Source: Mikania micrantha (Eukaryota > Streptophyta > Magnoliopsida > Asterales > Asteraceae). From it: a DNA stretch of 64,000 nt. This document shows, piece after piece, positions 44,201-55,544 of this stretch. Numbering within the stretch: position 1 is the first letter of the stretch; each line of letters begins with the position of its first letter. The notes under the pieces were generated by a model. It saw nothing but the letters and a program-made list of their open reading frames with translations, ran no database searches and was not told where the DNA came from. Position numbers and translations under genes: made by a program. The stretch spans positions 17,993,475 to 18,057,474 of the forward strand of contig CM018696.1 of NCBI GenBank assembly GCA_009363875.1, in the 5' to 3' direction.

Positions 44201-45450
44201 TGGGTCGATTTGGTGGATCAGATCAAAAATCAGATTTTCATGCAATTCAAATTCATTTCGATTGTTCTCGAGCTCCAGCTTCCACCAGACGAAGAAAACA
44301 CCATTTTTATCATCAAATCTTCAATTTGAAGGTCACTAAACACCTGGATCGCGTTAGGGAACTTATCTGCAAGTGCTGATCGTTGTTTTACAACCAGAAA
44401 TTCTTCTGATTAGGTAACGGTTCGTTATAACCTTCTAGTTTGATAATGGTTGATTAGATCGTGTTTTTGAATGTAATGATATAGTTAGGGTTGTTGATTA
44501 TTGCCTAGATGATGGCTAGGATTGACTATAAACGAAAAACTTGATGTTTTAATGGGTAAATCCTTGTTTTGATTCGTTGTAATGCCCGGTTTTCTTGAAA
44601 TCATAACAATGGTTATAATGATTTAAACCATTTGATTGTGACAATGTAGGTGATTAGTTTGATTAATCTTTGAAATGCAAGGTTAAATCCAAGTGTTTCA
44701 AACAAATCGCAATCATTAACGTACTCATTGGAATGATTATCTGATGTTTATGATAACAGTCAGATTAGTATGTTAAACATGGTTATTAAACCAATTACAA
44801 TGTCACATTATGATGTTTTATGATATTTGGATAATCAATAACAAGGATTGATCGTTCCTAAGCCATTAATTCATCTATAAACTGTTTCAGCACCATAATC
44901 AACAACATTAACTATTTGGTTTATCTGAGATTATTCTGATTAATCAAGCGTGTCATCAACCTTGTATTAGGAACCTGAATCAGTATAGGTTCCTGCCTTG
45001 TCATACATTATATGATACATACATTGTATGATATGACATTAAAATAATTAATTAAAAACCTATTATCGGTTTGATGACTTTCAAGGCAATATCTTTGACA
45101 TTGAACGTTCAGAAAGATCTAATCAGTAAGTTAAAACATAAATAACTCATTAAACATAAACTAATGCAGAATTTAGCTACCATTATCATTTGCGTGTGAT
45201 TTCACCACTCTTCTGACTTCAGGTGAGTTTCGTACAACCCCTTTTATCTTTAAAGTTATATAAACCTCGGGGTATGTCTGTAAATCTGTTTCTGAACATA
45301 TGATATGTATCACTGTTATCTGTGTGATTTCATGTGACTCTTGTGTGATTTCATGGGATTTTGCCGTTAGTATCTTTATCACAGTATTAAAAGTCCTCAT
45401 TCTTCGAAACTGTATCTAGTGAACCCATGTGGGGTCAAACAGACATCAAT

Positions 45451-45562
45451 GATAGTACTATCGGCTGACAACCCATTCACTGGGAGGTTTGCATCTCCCC
45501 TGGTGTGAATGTTTGTTACCTGTTTTCGAAACATCTTCTTAATGTTAGTGATAGACATTAAG
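45451..45562 (+). repeat. Cluster of hairpins in the solo LTR
   Basis: GATAGTACTATC palindrome at 45451-45462. CATTCAC-T-GGGAG paired with CTCCC...GTGAATG at 45474-45511. CTTAATGT paired with ACATTAAG at 45538-45562. Located about 460-570 nt before the LTR 3' end. Confidence 0.75.
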
Positions 45563-46073
45563 ATAATGAGGCATTAAGATATTTACCAACGGGTAGTATC
45601 TTCGTAAAACGTAGAATTATCCGAAAGGAACTAAATACGGGTCCCATGGTTATCTTGAACTGAATATCTTGAGAGTTTGTATATCATGTCATATCATACT
45701 GTTGAACTTGAACTTTACGAACTCACCAACTTTGTGCTGATATTTCAAACTCAAACATTTTTGCGGGGAGACAGTGACCCACGGTGAGACTGTACTTCAA
45801 ACACTTGTAATTAAATAAGTTAGTTTGTGTAATAAACTTAGTTGCAAACTGTAATGTTGGTTGTAATGACGAAACCTTGTAATGTATTTACTTTAAGTTA
45901 ATCTGTGTGTTGTGATACCGGATCAAGTAAGTCACGCCTCTTCTCTGAGACATCACCACTATGCTTCCGCAACCTTCTAAGTGACATCATCAACAGGTGA
46001 CGAGAGATGGGGGTTGTGACAGTCTCGGTCACGTCTCCATGGCGCCCTTCACTCACTACATATGTGGCGTGAT

Positions 46074-46327
46074 TAAGGCTGGCAAAACGGGTTTTAATAG
46101 GTTTCAGACGACGCGATTAATGTAAATATAAACATGAAATGACTTGTTTAACACTTGATTTGGTGATTTAAGCATGACAATTCTATATTTTATGTAACAA
46201 AAAAGAAAAATGATAAAGTCTAGTCTCTTAATTTTTATTATTTTTAAAAAAGTAAAAAATCAAACAGTATTTTTTTTGCTAAACAAGTCTAATCGTGTCT
46301 TAACAGGTACCAATTTTGCCAGCCCTA
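46074..46327. mobile_element. hAT-type MITE (254 bp)
   Basis: A perfect 8-bp TSD, GGCGTGAT, lies at 46066-46073 and 46328-46335. Terminal repeats are TAAGGCTGGCAAAACGGG and TAGGGCTGGCAAAATTGG (reverse complement). AT-rich centre, no frame. Confidence 0.93.
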
Positions 46328-46335
46328 GGCGTGAT

Positions 46336-47454
46336 TGGGCGTGAGGGATGGTGGCGTGATGGTGGTCACGGGTGCAATTGTACGGTTGGAGAATTTAAAT
46401 AAAAAAACTTAACGGTAACTTTCAACAAAATGAAAAAAAACTTTATAACCACTATAAATTAACCAACCAACTCTTTAAACTATCATTCTTCTCTCTAAAA
46501 TAATTATTATTCTTTCTAAAATAACCATTCTTTTTTTTTTAAACCCAATTTACAATCCACTAAAAAATGAGTTGAGAGAACTATATTGAAAAAATAACGC
46601 AATAACAAAATCAATGTTTCTGCAACGTTCTCCCCGGCTATCTTCTCCGGTGGTCCTGCAAAAACAAACAACACCCTGTTAGCCTCATGATGGTTTGGGT
46701 ATTTTCATGTAGTTTTAGTGCGTAATTGTACGTTGTTTTTAGATAAATACATGGAATTTGGTGATTGGTTGTATGTTTTTGTGAATTTCAGGTTTTCGAA
46801 TGAAAAGTATGAATGTTGGAAGCTCAAGGAACAAAGGATAGTTGAAAAGGGGAGTTTGGAAGGCCAAAATAGCATAAAATGAAGTTTTCCTTGAAGTGGC
46901 GTATTGGTGGCGTATCACAGACGTTTTAAGGTGGAAAAGCAGAGGCTGACATATCATACGCTGAGCCTGGCGTATGATATATATGTGTCCCTTAATGTGC
47001 GGGTTTTTTTTTGCCATCTATTTAAGCCCAAAAACCTAGGGTTTCAACTTATCCTTGATTGTGACGACTTTTCTTCATATGGGGGGAGTTGGGGGAGTTC
47101 CAAGGCCTGGATAATCACCAATTAATCATTCCAATCATATTAGAGACTCCCGAATCAATATCAGATCGACCCAGAATGCAGATGCAACTATGCAAGGCTA
47201 AAATCCACGTAATCATAATCGGGTGAACAGTTAGCTAGGGTTAGGGCTTCTTGTGGTTTCTCTTGAAATTGGATGCAAACCTTTATAGATTTAAGGATCT
47301 TTATTTGTTCGTGTGTTTGATTTCATATTGGATTGAATGATTTGCATTATTTACTTCAATTATGTATTCTTCATTTTTTTAGTTTAATGTTGTCAAACAT
47401 TGAATTTTAATTGGATTATTGATTTCAAAAGTAAGCGTTTGCCTGGTCGCTCAC
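46336..47454 (+). other. Probable LTR-type promoter region (other retrotransposon)
   Basis: From about 46640 the sequence looks like an LTR. Repeated GGCGTAT motifs (46897, 46909) lead to a hairpin ATATCATACGC/GCGTATGATAT at 46950-46981. A TATA-like CTATTTAAGCC at 47019 follows, then AAAACCTAGGGTTTC. There is no coding frame and no terminal repeat with TSD. 46336-46640 is AT-rich with nothing recognised. Decayed LTR of an Athila/Tat-like element is my guess. Confidence 0.35.
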
Positions 47455-47470
47455 TTTCATGGGCCTCATT

Positions 47471-47612
47471 CTTTTTTTTTAACGCAATTTGGATCACTGA
47501 CAAGTTATAGATCCACCCGATCATATCATCACCTAATCAAAGGAAACCTACCATAGGTGTGAGAAAATACCTAGCCTATTATAGAACCATACATTGTCCA
47601 TGTCAGGCTCAA
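47471..47612 (-). mobile_element. Short retroposon with 16-bp TSD (SINE-like)
   Basis: The 16-bp direct repeat TTTCATGGGCCTCATT flanks it exactly (47455-47470 and 47613-47628). On the minus strand the 142-bp insert starts TTGAGCCTGACATGG and ends in a poly(A)-type tract (T-rich at 47471-47480 on the plus strand). Poly(A) plus a long TSD is the mark of LINE-driven retroposition. I find no convincing A- or B-box, so it may be an unusual SINE or a retroposed RNA fragment. Confidence 0.8.
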
Positions 47613-47628
47613 TTTCATGGGCCTCATT

Positions 47629-48073
47629 GAAAAAGTTGTTTTTAATGTATATAAAATTTTGGGCCAATTTTCTAATTTTCAAAGCCCACAAAGCAATTTT
47701 AAAATTTGACATGCATGATTGCATGATGAAAAAAAGGTTGAAACAACGAAAAGAAGTAAGAATAAAGGGTGACTCTCACAATCGATTCTCATAATTTCCC
47801 ACCACTTTATTAGGCTTATTACCTTTTTTTTCCATCAAGCAAATATATGCATATAAGCATATTCTGATATTCTCTTTATACAACATGTACAGTTAATGCA
47901 TATCTTTTCAGCAAATATGCCATTTTCAAATCAATGCTATTAGGACTTTTAGATTTGATGGCCATGATAATGTACAAAAACTTTGACAGGATTACCTAAT
48001 AAAACATCTTAATGATTAAGATATGAATTCAAATCCAACATGTATTTGCTTGTTTAAACCTAAACCTCGATAA
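47629..48073. other. Unassigned intergenic DNA
   Basis: AT-rich, with short open frames of no recognisable kind. This was probably the pre-insertion host sequence of the retroposon. Confidence 0.5.
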
Positions 48074-48082
48074 TATATAAAT

Positions 48083-48973
48083 GAGTTAATTGCATAAATG
48101 GTCTATGTGGTTTGATCAGATTGCATATTTGGTCTCTAAACTTTAAAAATTGCAAATTTAGTCCAAATATTTAAAGTTAATTGCATAAATGGTCCCTATG
48201 GTTTGATCAGATTACAGATTTGATCCCCAAATTTTAAAAATTCCAAATTTAGTCCAATATTTAAATTTAATTGCGAAAATGGTCATTGTGGTATGAGTTC
48301 ACATATTGCAAATATAGAATATAAATAATTTACAAATCCAAATTAAATATTTTAACTTTATTAAAATACTTTAAACATTTTTTAAAATAATTTAAACATT
48401 ATTTAAATAATTTGTTTAACCTATAGAAGTTATATAAAATAGTTGTGTTCATATTCATTGATTCAAAAAATAGAAAAACTATTGAATAATAAACATTAAA
48501 TATACAAGATTTTGAATTCGTAAGTTATTTAAACAATATTATCTTGTATATTTAATGATTATTATTCAATATTTTTTGCTATTTTTTTAATAAATGAATA
48601 TGAATACAACTATTTTAGTTAAATTCAATGGATAATACAAATTACTTTTAGAATATTTAAATTAATTTAATATTTTTTGATATTTAATTTTTATTTGTGA
48701 ATTATTTTTATTATAAATTTGCTATTTTTGAAGTTTGGGGACCGAATCTTTAATCTGATTAAACCATAGGGACCATTTATGCAATTAACTTTAAATGCTT
48801 GGACTAAATTTGCAATTTTTAAAGTTTTCGGACCAAATTTGCAATCAGATCAAACTATTGGAACCATTTATGCAATTAATTTTAAGTGTTTGGACTAAAT
48901 TTACAATTTTTAAAGTTTAAAGATCAAATTTACGATCTGGTCAAACCACAATAACCATTTTTGCAATTAACTC
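48083..48973. mobile_element. Mutator-type MITE with internally repeated arms (891 bp)
   Basis: Ends GAGTTAATTGCATAAATGG and, as reverse complement, GAGTTAATTGCAAAAATGG. 9-bp TSD TATATAAAT (48074-48082) and TATATAAAC (48974-48982), one mismatch. Each arm holds two to three tandem copies of a ~91-bp module (TTAATTGCATAAATGG, GTTTGATCAGATT, CAAATTTAGTCCAA) starting at about 48085, 48176 and 48267, mirrored at right. The centre is very AT-rich and also partly inverted. Strong hairpin RNA potential. Confidence 0.87.
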
Positions 48974-48982
48974 TATATAAAC

Positions 48983-49306
48983 ATTTTAAGAATTATTTAG
49001 AAGGAGAGTTCTAGATTTGCCTTTTAGGGGAAAAAAATGGGCTCTATGTATAGTGTAGCTAGTCAGTGACCCTGACTTCCTACCCCACCCACATGCAAAA
49101 TTACAATATTGTCCTTTCATCGCATCACCTTCTTTTTTGTTTTTTAACAGGCTTTTTTTGCATCACTTATCCACTTGAAATCCATATCCAACCGTTAACT
49201 CACTGTGCATTTGCCGCGTGGGAACATACTACCACCATCATCATAGACGTAATCTTCCATTATCTTCTTCTTCATGCACCTTCAATCTCACACACTCACA
49301 CCTCCA
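48983..49306 (+). promoter_or_regulatory. Upstream region of the phytocyanin gene
   Basis: The 320 bp between the MITE and the start codon. Pyrimidine-rich stretches (CTTCTTTTTTG, ATCTTCTTCTTC) and CACACACTCACACC precede the ATG, as in many plant 5' leaders. No convincing TATA box was seen. The MITE sits close enough to affect expression, but this is inference. Confidence 0.4.
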
Positions 49307-50197
49307 ATGGCGTCCTTTCACATCTTCTTCACCTTCTTCTTCTTCACTCTGCTCTGTTTCTCCGATGCTTACACTTTTAACGTCGGCGGCAAAGATGGAT
49401 GGACTTTACACCCCTCTGAAAACTACAATCAATGGTCCAGCAGACTGAGGTTCATCGTCAACGACACTCTTCGTATGAACTCACACCCTTTTTTATTTGC
49501 GTTTTCGATCTTTATACACTTTTTTTTTTTAATTTGGGTTTTTGGTTTTGTAATGTGGGTTGGTGAAAAAACTGAATCTTGATTTGCAGATTTTAAGTAT
49601 AATGGTGGATCGGATTCTGTATTGGAGGTCAGTAAAGGAGATTATGATAGCTGCAACACCAACAGCCCCATCACCTCCCTCACCGGCGGTGATTCTGTTT
49701 TTAATTTGAACCGGCCGGGACCGTTTTACTTCATCAGTGGTAATAAATCGAACTGTGATCAGGGTCAGAAGTTAACCGTGGTAGTTATATCGCCAAAGAA
49801 GAAGCAAGCACCGCCGGCCGGTGCTCCAGCTCCGGCCAAAAGCCCTGTCTCATCACCGCCGGGATCCGGAATGCCTGGGTCGACTAGTCCGGCGAGTTCA
49901 CCGGGTGGAGGTGGCATCGCATCTTCTCCTACCGGGAACCCGGCGTTTTCACCCGGTGGGATGGGCTCGTCTTCTCCAACCGGTGGTCCAGCGGCTTCAC
50001 CTGGTGGAGGGGTCTCGGGTTCTCCGGCCGGTGGTCCGGCGGGTGAAGGCATCTCGGCGTCTCCCACTGGTAACCCGGCGGATGTAAATGGTCCGGCACC
50101 GACAGGGACACCGGCAGGGGCGGCAAGATCAGGTGTTTGTGCAACCTTGACGGTGACGGTTGGCATGATAATATTTATGGTTGGATCTGTTTATTAA
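49307..50197 (+). CDS. Early nodulin-like protein (phytocyanin/arabinogalactan, GPI-anchored)
   Basis: Two exons, 49307-49472 and 49590-50197, with a 117-bp GT-AG intron splitting a codon after base 1; 257 aa. The start at 49307 is chosen because a signal peptide follows directly (residues 1 to ~22, FFTFFFFTLLCF). An upstream in-frame ATG at 49274 would add 11 residues. The plastocyanin-like domain spans about 23-125 (YTFNVGGKDGW, NQWSS, SDSVLEV, GPFYFISG, NCDQGQKL). Copper ligands of true phytocyanins are missing (no His in GPFYFISG or before NCDQG), as in the ENODL group. A Pro/Ala/Ser/Gly-rich stretch (about 130-235) with repeated SPTG.PA and SPGG modules suggests arabinogalactan glycosylation. 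A hydrophobic tail (VTVGMIIFMVGSVY) suggests a GPI signal. Probably a cell-surface protein in wall or signalling roles; exact function unknown. Confidence 0.93.
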
Positions 50198-50541
50198 TTT
50201 GTTTAGTTGTTGAGGGAAGTTATGCATTAGATTTGATAGCGTTATATTTGTTTGTTTGAGTTTTAACTTTTGATGATTTGTATTTTGGTAGATGTTTGTG
50301 TTAATAAATCATTGGATTTTCTGATGACATATGGAAATAAAAAATAATAACTTTTGTAATAATAAAGGGCATTGATTGTATAATTATGTTCAGTTGAACT
50401 ATGGATTTTCTTTTGCATAGCATAAAAGTATTGGTGTTTCGTAACCACATTTAGGAAAAAAAAAGGAAAAAAAAAAAAAAACCTATATATGTCAACAAGA
50501 TTACAAAAGGGTCGTGACAAAAAGCTTAAAAAAGTTTAACC
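50198..50541 (+). other. 3' flank of the phytocyanin gene
   Basis: AATAAA-like signals (GTTAATAAATC near 50300, GGAAATAAAAAATAA near 50334) could direct polyadenylation 100-150 nt after the stop. AT-rich beyond, with A-runs at 50456-50480. Confidence 0.5.
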
Positions 50542-50556
50542 ACACGTCAGGTCTTT

Positions 50557-50764
50557 TTTTTTTTTTTTAATGACCGGGGAACCCACTTGCGTGGTAAACC
50601 CCAGGCCCCCCCAATACCCGACTAACCGGGGGTAACGGGTAAACCGCCGGCGCAAGCACCCGGGTCGGTGGCCTTGTGGAGAATTTGTCACCCCAATGAG
50701 TAAAACCCATGATCTCAAGCTTCAAAGCTCAACATTTTTATCACTAGGCTATCTCCACAAGGTT
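50557..50764 (-). mobile_element. tRNA-derived SINE, copy 2
   Basis: A perfect 15-bp TSD, ACACGTCAGGTCTTT, lies at 50542-50556 and 50765-50779. On the minus strand it starts AACCTTGTGGAGATAGCCTAG, passes the GC-rich body (GGTTTACCCGTTACCCCCGG) and ends in poly(A) (T-run at 50557-50568). Homologous along its whole length to 30520-30719. Both share the head and the PolyA tail. Confidence 0.93.
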
Positions 50765-50888
50765 ACACGTCAGGTCTTTGGTAACCATTTACTAAAGATC
50801 GACACGACTAGTAAGTTCTTCGTCCTTGTTTGACTTAAAAGAGGAACCCTCATTTAGCCTAGTCATCTTCTTATACTATATATACACT

Positions 50889-51606
50889 ATTAGGACGGTC
50901 TAAAAAGTTCGAAGCTCGGATTCGGCTCGTAGCTCGTTCGGATAAAGCTCGGCTTAGATAAAGCTCGTTTGTAACCAAGCCGAGACCGAGCCAGGGTTGG
51001 CTCGGTTCGTATGCTCAGCTCGTGGCTCGGCTCGTTTGTACAACATGCTATAATAAAATATAAAATTATAGGGTTAATTTTAATAATAGATATATTTTGG
51101 TGTTATATTGTAATTATGTTAAAAAAATAAAAATGATAAAATAATAAAAGAAAAAAGGATGGAAATACGAAATAAATCTCAATCCTCACGTACTTAACTA
51201 ATTCCTAATTCCTAATTCCTAAATCATATTCTTAATTCCTAGTTCCATATATTCACGCCTCTTCTCTTATGTAAAACCGAGCCGAAAACGAACCGGGCCG
51301 AGTTGAGATGAATGCAATTTAAATATTAAATTTCTTATGTAAAAACTGAGCTAAAAACAAGTCAAAAATGAACCGAGCCGAGTTGAAGTGAATGCAATTC
51401 AAATATTAAATTTTTTCGTAAAAACCGAGCCAAAAACGAGCCGAGCCAAGCCAGCTCGGTTAAAATCGAGTCGAGTCCGAGCCAATATTTCAGGCTCGGT
51501 TTACAATCCGAGCCGAGCCATGCTCATTTAAATTCGAGCCGAGCTCGGTTTAAATCCAAGCCGAGTCCGAGCTGACCCCTGGCTCGGCTCGTGAACACCA
51601 CGATAC
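50889..51606. mobile_element. hAT-like MITE rich in GAGCCGAG repeats
   Basis: The left part (AAGCTCGGATTCGGCTCG, AAGCTCGGCTTAGATAAAGC) is roughly mirrored on the right (GAGCCGAGCTCGG, GGCTCGGCTCGTGAACACCA). GTGTTCACGAGCCGAGCC is a sequence I associate with common plant hAT MITEs. The exact ends and an 8-bp TSD could not be fixed. A short tandem CTAATTCCTAATTC occurs near 51200. Confidence 0.5.
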
Positions 51607-52454
51607 GCCATATTTTATTATTATGTATGAACAATGGTGTTTTTATTTTTTAAGTTTGTTAATTAGCTATTTGTCATGTACTCATGTGGTAAGTCCTGAT
51701 ATATATTTTTGATTATAAAACATGGATTTATATAACGGTTGGCTTGAGTTTTACGAAGGCCTTAGACAAATACAAATCTCGTGGTCTTTTCGTAAAATAT
51801 TTGTTTGCTTACTATAAAAATTTGTGGTTTATATATTTAAAAAAAACATAAAAATATGTAAATTTGCCTCTATTTACATAAGTTTATCTATGATAGTCAT
51901 AATTTTCACTTTCATTACCAAATGTAATGTTATTAGCATAACCGTAAAATATTTGTACTCAATTGTAAATTTTTAATGACTATGTTAGTGGGATTTTCCT
52001 ATCAAAGAAAGTAAAATTTGAGATTATCATTAGTTAAACTATTAGTATGAATTATTATTGGTCAGTTATTCTTCGTTTAGATTATGAAAAACCATTTATT
52101 TAAATGAAATACATATAAACAAAGAATATAATAAAGTGTAATACTTATTAGTTGTAATATTTTATAAATCTACTGTTTTTTGTTAATCAACTTGAATACC
52201 TTATTTTACCACTATAAAGTTTGTCTAAGTTTTTCACTCCTAATATTGATATTTATTCTAACACAAACAATAATGAAACAGTCACAAAGAAATGAAAGAA
52301 TGTATGATTATTTGAATAAAGAGAACCCAAAACACGCTCTCTTTGCTTTTTTAATTTAGACCTAAGACGACAAAACAAATAACTTAAATGATTGGACAAA
52401 TAACTTGTAAGCTTAGAAACCCAAATTTTTGAGAGAACTAGATGCTAGCCTTGT
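51607..52454. other. AT-rich intergenic DNA
   Basis: No gene or element end recognised. Confidence 0.5.
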
Positions 52455-53124
52455 TTTCACTACTAGGAAACATGCAAAATTCCGACGAAAGTTTTGGTCG
52501 GAAAATAGTCAGAAATCATCGTTTCCGACAATATTCCGACAAAATCTTATAGTCGGAAATAACTTGCTTGGAAAATTTTTTCCGACAAAATTCCGAGAGC
52601 TTTTTCCGACAACTTTCCGACGACAAGATTTTCGACTACTTTCCGATGAATTTTCTGACAGAATGAAAAATAAGATTAAGTTTATTTTTTTGTCTGTTCC
52701 AACATGTTTCCGACAAAACTTATCTTTGAAAATTTTGTTTTCCGACTGATTTTCGATCAGATATTTCCGACGAATTTCCGACCAATAGCTTTTTTTTTAA
52801 ATTTCCGACAAACTTCCGACGCTAAGTTTTCTTATCTATTCCTACAAATTTCCGACAAAAAACGTTTCAAAGAAAAAAATTACAAAACTGCAATAAAACC
52901 AATTTTTTTCCTGCTTTAAATGCCGAAAATTTCAATACAAATCTAGTTCAACTACAAAATAATATCATTGTTGAGTTACAAATTCTACCACAAAAAACTA
53001 CCATCATCAAATTACAATTTTTACCCCAAAAGAATGCAATCATCAAATTACAAGTTCACCACAAATGTCTACCATCATCAAACTACAAGTTCAACGACAA
53101 AACATGAATATATAAGCCAAACCA

Positions 53125-55544
53125 TCACGTAGGATTGCCGGGATTGCCGGGATTGCCAAATTTTTTCATTAGCTCGCCTATTTGTCGTTGCATCTCTTCC
53201 TTCATCTCTTCTCTTACTTGTTGTTGTATTTCTTCCCTCATGTGGTGTTGCACCTCTTCCTTCATTTTTTGTTGCACATCTTCGACTCGATTATGCAATT
53301 CTTCAACTTGGGATTGCAAGTCTCGCACCTAAAAAAATGTTTACAACATAAATCAATAACCAAAAAAGATATAAGTAATGACAATCTTCATTAATAAACA
53401 AAAAAAAAATAACGAACTATCAATATATAAAGTTTCATGAATAAAAGTTTCTTTAAATACTTAAGTCCTTTATCATTTTCCGTACGTAAAATGTTCAACG
53501 AATTTGAGGGTTTGTGAGAGCATATATGTACTTTATTTTTATATGTTTATAGGCTTTTTGTTGGGTATATATATGTTGTGAAGTGAAAAATAACACACGT
53601 ATAGATCATTTGGGCATGAATTATATATATATATATATACACACATACACATATATATAGACACACATACATCGGTACGAGTTTGTTAAACATGTATGAG
53701 TAGTCAAACTTTTCTTAATTAATTTTTTTTACATACCTTCTCTTGCGAGCGTTGGTACTCAACGTAAGACGGTGTAGACCCAGATGACAAAGATGGTGTG
53801 CCCGTAATGATGAAATTAGAATCCGAAGAACCTATTCCGAATTTGCTTCCTCCTTGTGTACTCTCCCACAACTCAACATCACCCACCGGATGTTGAGTAA
53901 CGTCCTCCCCGTACCTCTCAAGCATGGCTGTTGCATATTCCTCCTACAATTAATAAAATCATCATGGCTATTTTAACAGGACGATAAATTAAAGAACCTC
54001 ATATGCAGGCGTCTAATTCAAAACCAAAACACACTTTTCCTATAAAAGTTTTGTGATGTCATGTTTCTTACTTTTCCTAAACAAAGGCCATCACAAACAC
54101 CAAGTAAGCATGTAGTTTGAGAAATTCAAAAGCCTTTATAAACATCTCATATGTAAACAGAAAAGTCAAATAGACAAAAAATAAGGTTATAGAAAAAGGA
54201 AAACAAAGACACGCCTACAAGGAGACGAACACCAGGAAACATGGTATGTGTGAAAGCTTCTTACCATTCCATCCATTCCACAAATGAGTTAGAGTGGTAG
54301 AAAGACGGTATATGTGTAGAGTAGAGGACATGGGCAAGTAAAGAAGAAAAGGCCACTGAAATTCACTTTTAAGTTATATATAATATAATAACTTACATAT
54401 GCTTTTCTCGATCGAGTGGTACAAAACACCGCCTCGTCCAAGCTTTCTTCATACAATCCTTCCCAAAACTTTTTCTTCGACTCTTTAACAAGGTGGGTTG
54501 CGAGAAAGAGTTCCTTAAATGTGGGTGGTCTGCCCAACTTCTTTTCCTAAAAAAAAAAAAGAGTATGATATTTAATGTTACGTGTTGAAAGTAAAAAAAA
54601 TGAATTTTATAGATATAATTCATCAACCAAGATGATCCGGTGTTCATCATATCCCCTAGAGCCGCCTGTATGTCGAGATATCACATCCTCTTCATCGGCG
54701 CTTATGCGATTGTTTCTCCCTCTCTCAGACTTCTTTTTCCACGCAACGGTATTCCAACCCTGTAAAAAAGTAACAACACGTGTATAATGATATAAATAAC
54801 AATAATAAGTAAGAAAAAATAATGATTTATTAACTCACTTACCTTACACAAGTCACGCCATACTTCAGGATGCACGAAACGAGGTGGAAAATCACGCATT
54901 ATGTTAAAGTTAGGATTATCATTTGGGAAATTATGCCCGGCATCTCTAGCCCTTTTTGCTGATGTGGCTCGGTGCTCCAGCATTATGTCTGGGTAGCGTT
55001 TCTTTAACACATTCTGGAACGCTTCTCTAATGACATAATCATTTGATGGATCCCACCTATAACGGGTCTTTAAAACATAAACATGTAAAAGTTAAAAATG
55101 CTAAATTTAAACAAATAAGAATAAGATATAAAAAATAGTAACTGATGTTTACCCTGAAACGATCAAATATACGGTCCAATACTTCCTTAGGGACCTCTCT
55201 GTATGTTGCCCAAGGTCCATCAAAAGACTCGTTAAATAAAGTTCGGATCGTCCTGTGAACTCTACCTTTTGCAAACCTGCGATGAATAACAAAATAAATA
55301 TATAACAAGAAAAATAATAAACTTAAATGTTAAAAGGACGTACTTTTCTCCACGAGATAAATTCTCTTTGAGAGGGAACATGAAGCAAGTCTGCAGCATT
55401 AGAGCCAAATTGAGTCGCATCTTCCTCCTCATTATAATCCTCATCTTCATGAGACTCGACATGTTCTCCGACAATGTTAAACCCATCTTGGGATCCCTCG
55501 TATCCCTCGTCTTTTCTGTTTGTCTTTGATGAACTGCGTGCCAT
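53125..55544 (-). CDS. CACTA TNPA-like protein (plant transposase, En/Spm ORF1 type)
   Basis: Predicted exons: a 55544-~55344, b 55276-55153, c 55067-54843, d 54759-54628, e 54546-54397, f 53943-53737, g 53328-53125. Introns between b and g have AG/GT borders, and every junction from b to g stays in frame (phase 0). Only the a/b junction is unresolved. Conserved pieces: RTLFNESFDGPWATYREVP; TRYRWDPSND then YPDIMLEHRATSAKRARDAG and FPPRFVHPEVW; GWNTVAWKKKS; GRPPTFKELFLATH and FWEGLYEESLDEA; and a C-terminal Gln/Glu coiled coil (VEELHNRVEDVQQKMKEEV) ending GNPGNPGNPT. This family binds subterminal repeats in studied CACTA elements. Exon g directly precedes the stop. Could be functional, unlike the TNP2 stub. 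Confidence 0.8.

Larger units (their letters stand above)
43860..46021 (+). mobile_element. Solo LTR related to the Tekay LTR (2162 bp)
   Basis: Starts TGTGACAATTGC and ends GGGGGTTGTGACA, with near-perfect 5-bp TSD GTCTA (43855-43859) and GTCTC (46022-46026). Its 5' part is clearly homologous to the minus-strand Tekay LTR (AAACGGAGTTCCGGATTGTCC here, AAACGGAGTTACGG there), as is the GATGGCTAGGATTGA and TTAATCTTTGAAATGCAAGG region. It has three GCGGTACGC-type palindromes near 44074-44200 and hairpins at 45451-45562. No internal region remains. Confidence 0.92.

Noticed and set aside
44063..44379. Overlapping Arg-rich frames at 43965-44379
   Set aside because: They lie in the solo LTR and overlap the GTAC palindromes; several frames are open only because of local GC content.
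49765..50166. A 133-codon antisense open frame opposite the phytocyanin tail
   Set aside because: It mirrors the GC-rich Pro/Gly repeat of the real gene; the signal peptide, domain and intron structure all support the plus strand.
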